Source: Pseudomonas sp. TH43
GTDB taxonomy: Bacteria > Pseudomonadota > Gammaproteobacteria > Pseudomonadales > Pseudomonadaceae
Direction of reading: 5' to 3'
Assembly: GCF_016650635.1 (NCBI RefSeq)
Contig: NZ_JAEKFI010000001.1
Location: 558,001 to 622,000, forward strand
Length of the DNA stretch: 64,000 nt
Shown: positions 51,010 through 58,957 of the stretch, piece by piece
Position numbering within the stretch: the stretch's first letter is position 1
Layout: every line of letters begins with the position of its first letter
Made by a program: the position numbers and the translations under genes
The notes under the pieces: model-generated
What the model was told of the DNA's origin: nothing
Databases searched by the model: none
The model's input: only the letters and a program-made list of their open reading frames with translations

Positions 51010-51608
51010 GCTGCCTGCCCCTTTTTCAGTTCGCGGGTCTTGGCCCGGTATTCGGCCTTGATGGTTTTGATTTCTTCGACGGTGTACTTGCGGGGCTCAT
51101 GAGGCCCTTCGAGCCATTCCACTGTTTCGGCGCCGATGCGCTGCACCAACCGGATGCGGTACTCGACCGCGTTGCCGGACAGGTTCCGATTGCACTTCAC
51201 GCACTGGCGGTGGATGTTCAGCGGCTCGAAACGCAGTTCCGGACAGGCGCCGACGGATCGGTAGTGGCCGGCGTCCCAACGGCTACCCGTCATCAGGTCG
51301 TTGTCGTTCGGCATTGAGTCGCAGCTGATGCACGGCAAGTGCGCGTCTCGCAGGCGGACGAACTCGTTGACCGCCGCTTGGGCTTCACGGAGGTGATCCG
51401 CCCTGCTCTTCAGCTTCTCCTTGCGGACTTTGATCTCATGGCGCTCGCATTGACCGATGGCTTTACGGGCTTTCTCGCTGTTCGCCGGCGCGTGAGCCAG
51501 CGCGCATTTCGGACTGCACACCACCTGCGTGGTGTTGAACATCGGAGAGAACTTGTCGCCGCAGGCCTTGCACGTCTTCTGCTTCGCTTCCTTGAGGGCT
51601 ACGCGCAT
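51006..51608 (-). CDS. ninG: NinG (Rap) recombination protein
   Basis: A 200-residue protein from ATG 51608. The N-terminal zinc site CKACGDKF...VVCSPKCALA, the helical basic middle, and the C-terminal HNH-like region (LPCISCD, DAGHYRSVG, FEPLNIHRQCVKCNRNLSGN) are the signature of lambda NinG/Rap, a Holliday-junction/D-loop endonuclease. The longer upstream frame is not coding. It overlaps the next gene by 4 nt. Confidence 0.9.
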   Translation of the reverse strand: MRVALKEAKQKTCKACGDKFSPMFNTTQVVCSPKCALAHAPANSEKARKAIGQCERHEIKVRKEKLKSRADHLREAQAAVNEFVRLRDAHLPCISCDSMPNDNDLMTGSRWDAGHYRSVGACPELRFEPLNIHRQCVKCNRNLSGNAVEYRIRLVQRIGAETVEWLEGPHEPRKYTVEEIKTIKAEYRAKTRELKKGQAA

Positions 51609-51829
51609 GGCTCGGCCTCCTTCGGTACGATCACGGCATTCACCCAGCGAGGGCTGTGTTCGCCCATCACCACCATGACTGTGTAATCCTTGAAACCAAG
51701 GCGGAAGGTTTCGCCAATTTTGGGCGGCGTCTCCTCCGCCGTTTTGATGATTGCCGTTTTGCCGAGATACCAGGTGGTGACGTACTTCGTGAGTGCGTCG
51801 GCGATGGTGAAAGTTTTGGCTTCTCGCAT
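51599..51829 (-). CDS. small prophage protein between NinB and NinG
   Basis: A 76-residue protein, MREAKTFTIADALTKYVTTWY..., beta-rich with FRLGFKDYTVMVVMGEH and a short C-terminus. It starts on the last base of NinB and overlaps NinG by 10 nt, so it is part of the nin operon. Function is unknown. Confidence 0.6.
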   Translation of the reverse strand: MREAKTFTIADALTKYVTTWYLGKTAIIKTAEETPPKIGETFRLGFKDYTVMVVMGEHSPRWVNAVIVPKEAEPCA

Positions 51830-52230
51830 CAGTACCGACCTCCCCACTTGTCCTGTTCAGTCCAGCGCACGTCATGCTCGGCGCCGAAGGCATGCATCAA
51901 CTCGAACAGATCGCTGAACCACTTCTGCGACTGCTTGCGGGTCGACACGGCCATGACCACGAAGCCACCGTCGAGGCCAGGCTCGGCGCGCTGCTTCTCC
52001 AGCGAGGCACTGAAAAGGCACTTCCAGTCCTCACTGGTCAGTTTCTTGCCGTGCCAGATGACCTGGTCCGAAACATCCTTGAGCATTGCCCACATCTTCC
52101 GGTTGCAGACGTCGGGGCGCTTTTCGTCGCGGATCACCACGACCTTCGGTTTGCTCAGGTCGATTGCATGCAGAACACCTGCCACGCGGTTGGCGTCGCG
52201 GCGATCTCGGATTGTGTATTCGGGGTTCAT
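51829..52230 (-). CDS. ninB: NinB recombination protein
   Basis: A 133-residue homologue of lambda NinB (Orf), a recombination mediator that helps load recombinase on SSB-coated DNA. Marks are MNPEYTIRDRRDANRVAGVLHAI, NRKMWAMLKDVSDQVIWHGKKLTSEDWKCLFSASL and STRKQSQKWFSDLFELMHAFGAEHDVRW. It overlaps its neighbours by 1-4 nt. Confidence 0.92.
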   Translation of the reverse strand: MNPEYTIRDRRDANRVAGVLHAIDLSKPKVVVIRDEKRPDVCNRKMWAMLKDVSDQVIWHGKKLTSEDWKCLFSASLEKQRAEPGLDGGFVVMAVSTRKQSQKWFSDLFELMHAFGAEHDVRWTEQDKWGGRY

Positions 52231-52514
52231 GGCTGTACCGCCTTGCTCAAGGCGGTGTCGAGGATCGCGCGAGTTCCTTCAAGCCCCGCGTATTCATCCC
52301 AGTATTCGCGCTGCACAGAATCACGAACGCCACTCAGCGCATTACGCAGCGCCTCGTTCTCGGCCAGCAGCTCAAGCGCGACCTCCTCCACGGTCTTCTC
52401 GCCGAGGAATTCCTGCAGGGCCTCGGTATTGCGCTTCCAGTCGGCGCAGTCCGCGCTCCACGATGCGGCTTCAGCCCACAGCAGCTTCTGGAGTTTTTGT
52501 TTATCGATGCTCAT
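52227..52514 (-). CDS. small prophage protein, hypothetical
   Basis: A 95-residue acidic, helical protein: MSIDKQKLQKLLWAEAASWS..., a coiled middle (EEVALELLAENEALRNAL) and LEGTRAILDTALSKA. The middle resembles Ead/Ea22-like phage segments. It overlaps both neighbours by 4 nt. Function is unknown. Confidence 0.6.
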   Translation of the reverse strand: MSIDKQKLQKLLWAEAASWSADCADWKRNTEALQEFLGEKTVEEVALELLAENEALRNALSGVRDSVQREYWDEYAGLEGTRAILDTALSKAVQP

Positions 52515-53308
52515 TGAGCCGCACTCCTTGCTTCCAATTGTTCGGCCTGCTGAATGAGCAGCGCCCGGCGATCCGCCAGCTCATTGGCTGCCAGAATTCG
52601 CAGTTCTGTTTTTTCCTCGGCCGATGCTTTGCGCATGGCCAGCATTGAGCCCTTCACCGCTGCGAGCTTCTCGCGCAGTTTTGGCGAAGGCCGCGCTACA
52701 TCACCGGTCAGCAACGCGACGACAGCCCGTCCGTCTTCTGTGACCGGCGCGACACTCAAGTCGGCCAGGTACTGCTGAGCGCGCTCCTGTGGGATTCGCT
52801 CCATTTGCAGGGCTTTGGTAATCGCCTGCGTGCGGCGGTTGGCGTCGAAGCCGACAGACACATGCCAGTTCACCTCTTTGCTGTCCTCCCGAGCCTGCCC
52901 CACCAGACGCTCGTAAGCGCTGTTGAACGCCATGCGCGCACCGACCTTATCGCCAGCGTCGAGGACAGGTTTCGCAGCTGCCAGTGCAAGCTGGATTTCG
53001 TCGGTCAGCACCACGGTTTCAAACTCGTCGTTCGTAGTCATGGCGATTGCCCAAGCTTCGTCCTTGCCCGGGCGGCCGTCAGCGGCCTGCACGCGCTGGA
53101 GAATGTCAGCCATGGCCAGCTTGCCTTTCACCTCGAAACGGCAGGCCTTCAGCGCAGCTTTCACGGTGGGCACTGAGTAAGCGCAGAGGTCTTCCGCCAT
53201 CATCGCCGCGGTGCCTGGGTTCATTTCCTGACCCATGGCCTCAGCGGTGGCGCAGATCGCAGCAGCCAATCCGGCGACCTGTTGATCATTCATTTCAAAG
53301 GTACTCAT
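52511..53308 (-). CDS. prophage replication-module protein, P-like position
   Basis: A 265-residue mostly helical protein. The N-terminal part is NDQQVAGLAAAICATAEAMGQEMNPGTAAMMAEDL; the rest is a long Ala/Glu/Lys-rich set of helices. It follows the O-like gene with a 14-nt overlap, as lambda P follows O. A helicase-loader role is inferred from order only. There is no AAA+ Walker A motif, so it is not a DnaC-type loader. Confidence 0.55.
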   Translation of the reverse strand: MSTFEMNDQQVAGLAAAICATAEAMGQEMNPGTAAMMAEDLCAYSVPTVKAALKACRFEVKGKLAMADILQRVQAADGRPGKDEAWAIAMTTNDEFETVVLTDEIQLALAAAKPVLDAGDKVGARMAFNSAYERLVGQAREDSKEVNWHVSVGFDANRRTQAITKALQMERIPQERAQQYLADLSVAPVTEDGRAVVALLTGDVARPSPKLREKLAAVKGSMLAMRKASAEEKTELRILAANELADRRALLIQQAEQLEARSAAQ

Positions 53309-54269
53309 TGCGCTCTCCCGCTTGGCGCTTAGCCAATACCATTTGCGCGGCCTGCTCGGCGGCGGAGACGTTCGCTTCGGTCCGTTCCATCTGGCGTGCT
53401 GTCGTGCCGTTGATGCGCTGACCGGTCACCCACTGGGTGTGGTAGCTCTCGGCGTTGGCCAGCAGTTCGTTGAGGCTGTGGCACTTGCGCAGGACGGCGG
53501 CATCGCTGGTTTTCAGGTAGTGCGCAGCGACACGGTGGGCAACATCGGCACCGAGGCGGTCGACCAGTTGGCCAAGCTGGCCACCGACCTTGGCGTTCCA
53601 CACCGGCCAAGCACCGTGGTAGCGCTTACGGTAGGCCATGGCGTAGTTCGCCCAGACCTTGAAGGTTTTGCAGGACTGGTCTTTAGGGCCTGGCATGTCG
53701 GCAGGGATCTCGACCCGTGGCGCATCGGTTCGATCAACCACCAGAACCAGATTGCGGGCCGGCTTGTCCGGGCTGCCTTGCAAGTCCTGACTGGTATCCT
53801 GATTGGTACCCTGATGATTGGTATCCTGATTTGTCGGAGATTTTTCCGACCCTTGCTCGGATTTTTCTCCGACCTTGCTCGGATTTTTTTCCGAGGTAGA
53901 TCGGAGATTTTTCCGACCTTCGTTCTTTGGTGGGGTCGGATATTTTTCCGACCCATCCAGTTTCTGGTTCCACTCAATCGCCTTCTCGGTCAGGCGAAAC
54001 AGGGTGATGTTCGACGTGCTGGAAAGCTCAATCAAACCCGCCTCTTCCAGGGCCTTCAGCATGCGATAAGCAGTGTCTGGCTTGTCAGTGAGCAGTGGCA
54101 GCTCCTCAGTGATCTTGGCCTTACTCAGCGCGAAGAAGATCCCGTCGTCAGTCTTGATTGGCTTGGTCCAGCTCGGGCAGCCGTAGACGAAGGCGAACAG
54201 CAGGGCCTGCTGAGAGTTCAGCCCCCACTCCAACGCCTTCACCTGATTGATCGTGACGGTGAATTGCAT
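53295..54269 (-). CDS. phage replication initiator, lambda O-like
   Basis: A 324-residue protein from ATG 54269 (MQFTVTINQV); the frame upstream overlaps Rha and is not coding. Residues 1-110 form a winged-helix DNA-binding domain (ALLFAFVYGCPSW, DTAYRMLKALEEAGLIEL). Residues 115-180 are a low-complexity linker encoded by tandem iterons. The C-terminal half contains FKVWANYAMAYRKRYHGAWPVWNAKVGGQLGQLV and would recruit the helicase through the downstream gene. Iterons within an initiator gene are the lambda arrangement. Confidence 0.82.
   Translation of the reverse strand: MQFTVTINQVKALEWGLNSQQALLFAFVYGCPSWTKPIKTDDGIFFALSKAKITEELPLLTDKPDTAYRMLKALEEAGLIELSSTSNITLFRLTEKAIEWNQKLDGSEKYPTPPKNEGRKNLRSTSEKNPSKVGEKSEQGSEKSPTNQDTNHQGTNQDTSQDLQGSPDKPARNLVLVVDRTDAPRVEIPADMPGPKDQSCKTFKVWANYAMAYRKRYHGAWPVWNAKVGGQLGQLVDRLGADVAHRVAAHYLKTSDAAVLRKCHSLNELLANAESYHTQWVTGQRINGTTARQMERTEANVSAAEQAAQMVLAKRQAGERNEYL
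53786..53952. repeat. iteron array, predicted prophage replication origin
   Basis: Five 17-bp repeats TCGGA-(7 nt, T-rich)-TCCGA start at 53834, 53857, 53879, 53901 and 53936. The first four are spaced 22-23 bp, about two helical turns. Each has inverted 5-bp ends. Beside them (53786-53833) lie four shorter tandem repeats of the type CCTGATTGGTAT. The T-rich centres could also act as unwinding DNA. Being inside the initiator gene, this is the likely ori. Confidence 0.78.
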
Positions 54270-54270
54270 A

Positions 54271-55077
54271 TCAGGCCTTCCCGACCAGTTTGGCCAGCTC
54301 AGGGAAACGATCCACGTACCAATGCGGCTGTGTTTCGCGGGGGCATTGAGGACTGGTGAGGTTCTTGCCGTAGGCCAGGCCTTTCTCGGTAACCGACCAG
54401 AATTCGACCGTCTCCTGCTTGGAGTTTTTGCGCTGCATGGTCTTGAGGAAGCCATGCGCCGCCAATGCTCGGTTGAAGCCTGGCGCGGTGCTGCTGATGG
54501 CGTTGTCTTTGATCAGTGCGGTAACGGCCTTGGTTGGCATGGATGAGCCGCCCACAGCGTCTGGTGCTGCGTCCACGGCATAGCCCGGCAAGAACTTGGC
54601 ATCGAGCCCGTTGTTGGCGGCGATCTGGTTCAGCATCATCACCTGGCTGGATGGCGCAGGTTTCAGCAGGCGCGTGAAGCATTCTAGGATGGCGAGCTCG
54701 CCGACAACCTTGGTCCCGCTGAGCATGACCTGCTCGCGGGCGCCCTGCTGCTTCTCCAGTTCATGCCAGCGGCGGATTACGGCGAGGCGCATTTTTGCGC
54801 TGTAACCAGTGAGCAGTGTGTCGGTGAGTTCGCGGTTGAGGTTGAAGCATGGAAGTGAGCGTCCGGTACTGTCTTGGTACTGAGCCGAACAATCGGCCCA
54901 GTCAATTTCCAGCTCCTTCAACATTGAGCGAATGTCCGAAAGGACATGCTTGTGCGCTTTGCCGGTGAGCTTGGCAATCTCGCGGGACGACATGGTGGTG
55001 CGCGACACGCTTTCAGAATTTGTAAAATGTGTCGCGACACTGTTGGGGGTATTGACGTAAGCATTCTGTGTATTCAT
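54271..55077 (-). CDS. Rha-family phage regulatory protein / antirepressor
   Basis: A 268-residue protein. The N-terminal half is a Rha domain (MSSREIAKLTGKAHKHVLSDIRSMLKELEID, RSLPCFNLNRELTDTLLTGYSAKMRLAVIRRWHELE). The C-terminal half has an ANT/KilAC-like or winged-helix segment (FNRALAAHGFLKTM, EFWSVTEKGLAYGKNL). Such proteins control lytic development or replication. It is expressed from the PR-like operon before O. Confidence 0.85.
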   Translation of the reverse strand: MNTQNAYVNTPNSVATHFTNSESVSRTTMSSREIAKLTGKAHKHVLSDIRSMLKELEIDWADCSAQYQDSTGRSLPCFNLNRELTDTLLTGYSAKMRLAVIRRWHELEKQQGAREQVMLSGTKVVGELAILECFTRLLKPAPSSQVMMLNQIAANNGLDAKFLPGYAVDAAPDAVGGSSMPTKAVTALIKDNAISSTAPGFNRALAAHGFLKTMQRKNSKQETVEFWSVTEKGLAYGKNLTSPQCPRETQPHWYVDRFPELAKLVGKA

Positions 55078-55138
55078 TATTGCCTCGCAGATGTAGCAAT
55101 GAGCCAGGCCACGAACCTGGCTTTTTTGTGCCTGCGAT

Positions 55139-55606
55139 TTATGCGCGGGCTTTATGCAACTGAATTACCGCCCCGATAGCCTCGAGGCTCGCCGACATGT
55201 ATTTGGCGTGCAGGGCGCGGATCTTTTTTGCTTCGTTCGAATCGATCTCGCCGTCTTCCAAGGCGGAAGCCACCATCTGATCGAGAGCGCCACGCTGTGC
55301 GGATGCAGCCAACGAGCGTTGGTAAAGGTCGACGTTGTCCAGCTCCCCCGCCTCCGGGATCTTCACGAACACACCGCCGTACATGGCGCAGATGTAGTCC
55401 GGCAGGTGCTCAGTCTTCGTTTCGCTTTCCAGCACGAAGATCTCGGCATCGCTCAAAGGCTTGCACCCGGCCGTTTCGTAAATCTGGTTTTCAAGGCGCT
55501 TGTCCTTGATGCCAAGGCGAGCAGCTGCGCAATCCATCCCGCCAGGGAAAGCATTGGACACGGCTGCCATTACTTGGCGACGGGTCTCTAGTACGGGCGT
55601 TTTCAT
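55139..55606 (-). CDS. YmfL/CII-like regulatory protein
   Basis: A 155-residue protein: the N-terminal helix-turn-helix region RRQVMAAVSNAFPGGMDCAAARLGIKDKRLENQIYE and an acidic helical C-terminus. It matches the YmfL-type regulators that take the CII place in Pseudomonas lambdoid prophages. It lies between the Cro-like gene and Rha, as cII does between cro and O. Confidence 0.75.
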   Translation of the reverse strand: MKTPVLETRRQVMAAVSNAFPGGMDCAAARLGIKDKRLENQIYETAGCKPLSDAEIFVLESETKTEHLPDYICAMYGGVFVKIPEAGELDNVDLYQRSLAASAQRGALDQMVASALEDGEIDSNEAKKIRALHAKYMSASLEAIGAVIQLHKARA

Positions 55607-55670
55607 GTCCTAGTTTTACCTTGGGTCGGTTGCGGTCAAGATGGCTTCAATGGAACGGCGGACAGGGTTT

Positions 55671-55883
55671 TCAGGCGGCGGATTTGGCGTTTTTCTGGGG
55701 GGTGCATAGCTCGCGCGCAGTGATCTTTCCGCCAGTCAACTCTTCTGCCTTGAATGCTTTTTCGGCGCGCATCGGGTGAATACCGGCAACCCAGTACGAA
55801 ACTGCTGCTTGAGATACGTCGAGTGCTGAAGCGGTTTTTGTTTGCCCGCCGAAGAAGTCGACGAGCCTTTCGATAGGGGTCAT
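55671..55883 (-). CDS. Cro-like (YdaS-type) repressor
   Basis: A 70-residue DNA-binding protein: MTPIERLVDFFGGQTKTASALDVSQAAVSYWVAG is a helix-turn-helix of the YdaS/Cro type, followed by AEKAFKAEELTGGKITARELC. It is divergent from the CI-like repressor across an 82-88-nt operator region, so it is the lytic repressor of the switch. Confidence 0.85.
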   Translation of the reverse strand: MTPIERLVDFFGGQTKTASALDVSQAAVSYWVAGIHPMRAEKAFKAEELTGGKITARELCTPQKNAKSAA

Positions 55884-55898
55884 ATGAGAGTCCTCCTG

Positions 55899-55959
55899 AT
55901 AAGCCTGCTTATATCCTAATTAGTAGCAGCCTTATTTGCAAGCCAATAAGGGAACTTAT
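55899..55959. promoter_or_regulatory. OR-like operator region between cro and cI
   Basis: The gap holds palindromes ATAAGC-CT-GCTTAT (55899-55912) and ATAAG-GGAA-CTTAT (55946-55959). A third overlapping inverted repeat, CCTTATT...AATAAGG, spans 55930-55951. The same ATAAGC-NN-GCTTAT core occurs twice at 60483-60521, which supports these as CI/Cro operators over the divergent promoters. Confidence 0.75.
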
Positions 55960-55965
55960 AAATTC

Positions 55966-56631
55966 ATGTGCATGAGCACACTTGCAGAACGACTAAAAGA
56001 AGCGCGAAAGCACGCCAATCTGACCCAGGCAAAACTGGCGGCAGTTTCCGGCGTCGAGCAACCACTGATCTCCCAATTGGAGACAGGGAAAAACCTCCAG
56101 AGCGCGCACCTTCCAAAGTTCGCCCACATATGTGGCGTCAGTGCGATTTGGCTTTCGGACAACATTGGCCCGATGATTGCGGAAACGAGAGAAGTCTCGA
56201 ACGTATCTACGGCTGCGCAGCCCTCCCAAAGCTACCGTTACCCGGTCATCAGCTGGGTGTCGGCCGGCTCCTGGGCGGAGGCAGTAGAGCCCTACCCGAG
56301 CGGGATTTCGGACACCTACGAGTTTTCTGAGTACGACGCTAAAGGCCCGTCCTTCTGGCTGACGGTCAAAGGTGACTCGATGACCGCGCCCTCCGGCCAG
56401 AGCATCACCGAAGGCACGCTGATCCTGGTAGACACAGAAGCAGAGGTCGCACCAGGTAAGTTAGTGGTGGCCAAACTGCCTGACAGCAATGAAGCCACAT
56501 TCAAGAAGCTGGTAAGCGATGGCGGCAAGCTGTTCCTAAAGCCGTTAAACCCGAGCTACCCAATTGAAGCGGTCGACGAGAACTGCCGGATCGTGGGCGT
56601 GGTTGTCCAGGCGTTGCAGAAGTTTTACTGA
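55966..56631 (+). CDS. CI-like prophage repressor, LexA/S24 peptidase type
   Basis: About 219-221 residues, with start at ATG 55966 or 55972; no strong ribosome site is seen, so the mRNA may be leaderless. It has an N-terminal HTH_XRE (LAERLKEARKHANLTQAKLAAVSGVEQPLISQLETG) and a linker with the Ala-Gly cleavage site in WVSAGSWAE. The C-terminal S24 domain has catalytic Ser in VKGDSMTAP and Lys in VVAKLPDS. RecA-stimulated self-cleavage should induce the prophage. The stop overlaps the start of the next gene (TGATG). Confidence 0.92.
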   Translation: MCMSTLAERLKEARKHANLTQAKLAAVSGVEQPLISQLETGKNLQSAHLPKFAHICGVSAIWLSDNIGPMIAETREVSNVSTAAQPSQSYRYPVISWVSAGSWAEAVEPYPSGISDTYEFSEYDAKGPSFWLTVKGDSMTAPSGQSITEGTLILVDTEAEVAPGKLVVAKLPDSNEATFKKLVSDGGKLFLKPLNPSYPIEAVDENCRIVGVVVQALQKFY

Positions 56632-56873
56632 TGTCATCCGCCCTTGGAAAGCCATCGACCTCATGGCGGGAGCAGAGCTTCTGGAGCAAGGTTGGGGTAT
56701 GGGCTTGGTTGGCATTGCTCATGGTGATTCCCTACACTTCCGACGCGGGGTGGCCGGGTGGCGGCTCATCCTATCGAAAGCGAATCTTCAGCCCTGCCTT
56801 CGTTGTGCTCTGCACCTTCGTGGCTGTGATTGAGTTGATAGCGCTGAGCCATTACTATGCTCCATACAGCTGA
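56631..56873 (+). CDS. CI-coupled small membrane protein
   Basis: An 80-residue protein whose ATG overlaps the cI stop codon (TGATG), so it should be translated with the repressor in the lysogen. There are two hydrophobic segments (about 20-33 and 52-70) around PGGGSSYRKR. The paralogue at 17142-17363 shares WR-QSFW-KV and FSP-FVVLC. Co-expression with CI and membrane location fit an immunity or exclusion accessory, like lambda rexB in position, but there is no sequence similarity I can claim. Confidence 0.65.
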   Translation: MSSALGKPSTSWREQSFWSKVGVWAWLALLMVIPYTSDAGWPGGGSSYRKRIFSPAFVVLCTFVAVIELIALSHYYAPYS

Positions 56874-56891
56874 GGGCTCACTTGAGCCCTC
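56872..56891 (+). terminator. hairpin after the cI operon
   Basis: A 9-bp perfect inverted repeat GAGGGCTCA-CT-TGAGCCCTC overlapping the stop of the small membrane gene. There is no strong T-run, so it may be a weak terminator or an mRNA-stabilising stem, partly separating the GHKL gene. Confidence 0.5.
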
Positions 56892-56932
56892 CTAATACAT
56901 GAAAACCCCGAACTAATATAAATGGACTTATA

Positions 56933-58957
56933 ATGAGCCTCTTACTTCAAACCAACTTAAAAGGCCGCCTTAGAAACACCTCACTACCAAAAAGCCACGG
57001 TCTTCTTCCGGTATTTGAGGCAATTGTAAACTCTATTCACTCAATAGAAGAGAAAGACAATCTTGATACGGGACGAGTTATTTTAGAAATAAATCGATCC
57101 CAACAATCAGCTCTCGAAATAGAGGCCGGGTTGGAGCCAATAGTTGGATTCACGATTTCTGATAATGGCTGTGGATTCAATGATACAAATTTCAACTCAT
57201 TCCAAACCCTTGACTCCGACCACAAAATAGACAAAGGCTGTCGCGGCGTCGGAAGGCTGATGTGGCTCAAGGCTTTTGACAAAGCAGATGTTGAAAGCTT
57301 CTATTATGATGGCGAAAAGTTGCAATCCCGCTCATTCAGTCTAGACGAATTGAATGGAGTGAACAACTTATCACAACTTCCTAGGGAAGGCACTGGAAGT
57401 GGTTCAAGAATAAAGCTTTCTGGATTTAACGAAAGTTATCGAGACTCAACGCCAAAGTCCGCCGCGGTAATCGCCAACCAATTATTGGAGCACTGCCTCT
57501 GGTATTTCGTGCGTCCAGATGGGGCTCCGAGAATTCTGGTTAAAGATGGCCAAGACACCATTGATGTGTACAGTCTATATGACACCAATATGATGTCGGC
57601 AGCTACTCATGAGAAGATCGAAATCCTCGGTATAGATTTCGAATTGACACATATAAAATTTAGATATTCAACGTCTAGAAAGCACCAGATTGCTCTTTGT
57701 GCAGCAAATCGTCTAGCCAAAGAAGAAGGCATACAGGGAAAAATACCTGGGCTAACCGGAAAGCTGACAGACTCAACAGGAGACTTCATTTACAGCTGTT
57801 ACGTTTCATCTACCTACTTAGACGAAAACGTGAGGAGCGAACGAACCTCCTTTAACATAGCTGAAGATTTCAATGGGATTTTTTCGCAAACTGAAATAAG
57901 CTTGCGGATGATACGAGAGAGGGTTTTAGACAGGGCTAAACTGTATCTTGAAACTTATTTAAAAGACAGCATTGAAGCTGGCAACAGAAGAATTGCGTCG
58001 TTCATAGATAATCAAGCACCACGCTACAGATTCATTACTCGCTATGCCTCACAAGAGGATCTCATCGTATCCCCAGACATCACTGACAAAGATCTAGACC
58101 TGCACCTTCATGAAATCTGGTATGACATCGAAAGGCAGCTTGTAAGTGAAGGCCACGACATTATGTCTCCTGCTAAAAATGAATCACTTCTAGATTACAA
58201 GGAGCGGCTAAACAATTACATAAGCAAGGCGGAAGACATTAAGAAGTCCGACTTAGCCAATTATGTTTCTCACCGCAAAGCCATCATAGATATTTTAGAG
58301 CAATCAATAGTTCGCCTAGAAGACGGAAAATACGCCAGGGAGGATACAATCCATGAGCTGATTTTTCCTATGGGTAAAGACTCAGACTCTGTAATGGCTG
58401 ACGGAAGCAACTTGTGGCTGTTGGATGAGCGCCTATCGTTCCACGCATACTTAGCATCTGACAAAACGCTAAACTCAATGCCTATAACTAATAGCTCGTC
58501 AACAAAAGAGCCGGACATTTTGAGCCTCCGGGTTTTTGACAATCCTATCCTTGTTAATGACGGGGGCTCTTTCCCCATGGCTTCTCTTACTATTGTTGAA
58601 ATCAAGCGCCCGATGCGAGACGACATGAGAGAAGGAGAAGATAAAGACCCGATAGATCAGGCTCTAGGTTATCTAGATCGTATCAGGGATGGTGGGATTA
58701 TGACTAAGAGTGGTAGGCCGATCCCCGGAAACAAAGAAATCCCTGGCTATGTTTATGTAGTATGTGATCTCACACCGACGATGAAAAAGCGTTGCAGGCG
58801 AGCAAATTTAAGGATCACGTCTGATGGCCTAGGTTACTTTGGCTACAACGAACCAAGCCATGCATACGTTGAAGTAATATCATTTGATCAACTTGTAAAA
58901 TCAGCAAAAGAGAGAAATCGTTCATTCTTCGATAAACTTGGCTTTCCTACACACTAG
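56933..58957 (+). CDS. GHKL ATPase with C-terminal PD-(D/E)XK-like nuclease domain, candidate phage defence
   Basis: A 674-residue protein. The N-terminal Bergerat (GHKL) ATPase has E29 and N33 (FEAIVNSIHS), D77/G79/G81 (ISDNGCGF) and G105-x-G107 (CRGVGRL). A MutL/MORC-like transducer region and helices follow (about 150-470). The C-terminal part has D528 (PDIL), E556-x-K558 (IVEIKRP) and Q576-x-x-x-Y580, the order of a PD-(D/E)XK nuclease with a QxxxY motif. The gene is AT-rich (22 of 60 G+C at 57061-57120) and lies between cI and the OL-like operators, where lambda has rexAB. I cannot match it to a named system. Confidence 0.75.
   Translation: MSLLLQTNLKGRLRNTSLPKSHGLLPVFEAIVNSIHSIEEKDNLDTGRVILEINRSQQSALEIEAGLEPIVGFTISDNGCGFNDTNFNSFQTLDSDHKIDKGCRGVGRLMWLKAFDKADVESFYYDGEKLQSRSFSLDELNGVNNLSQLPREGTGSGSRIKLSGFNESYRDSTPKSAAVIANQLLEHCLWYFVRPDGAPRILVKDGQDTIDVYSLYDTNMMSAATHEKIEILGIDFELTHIKFRYSTSRKHQIALCAANRLAKEEGIQGKIPGLTGKLTDSTGDFIYSCYVSSTYLDENVRSERTSFNIAEDFNGIFSQTEISLRMIRERVLDRAKLYLETYLKDSIEAGNRRIASFIDNQAPRYRFITRYASQEDLIVSPDITDKDLDLHLHEIWYDIERQLVSEGHDIMSPAKNESLLDYKERLNNYISKAEDIKKSDLANYVSHRKAIIDILEQSIVRLEDGKYAREDTIHELIFPMGKDSDSVMADGSNLWLLDERLSFHAYLASDKTLNSMPITNSSSTKEPDILSLRVFDNPILVNDGGSFPMASLTIVEIKRPMRDDMREGEDKDPIDQALGYLDRIRDGGIMTKSGRPIPGNKEIPGYVYVVCDLTPTMKKRCRRANLRITSDGLGYFGYNEPSHAYVEVISFDQLVKSAKERNRSFFDKLGFPTH

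Noticed and set aside
56631..58957. Direct identification as RexB/RexA
   Set aside because: Only the position is alike. The sequences show no Rex similarity that I can recognise.
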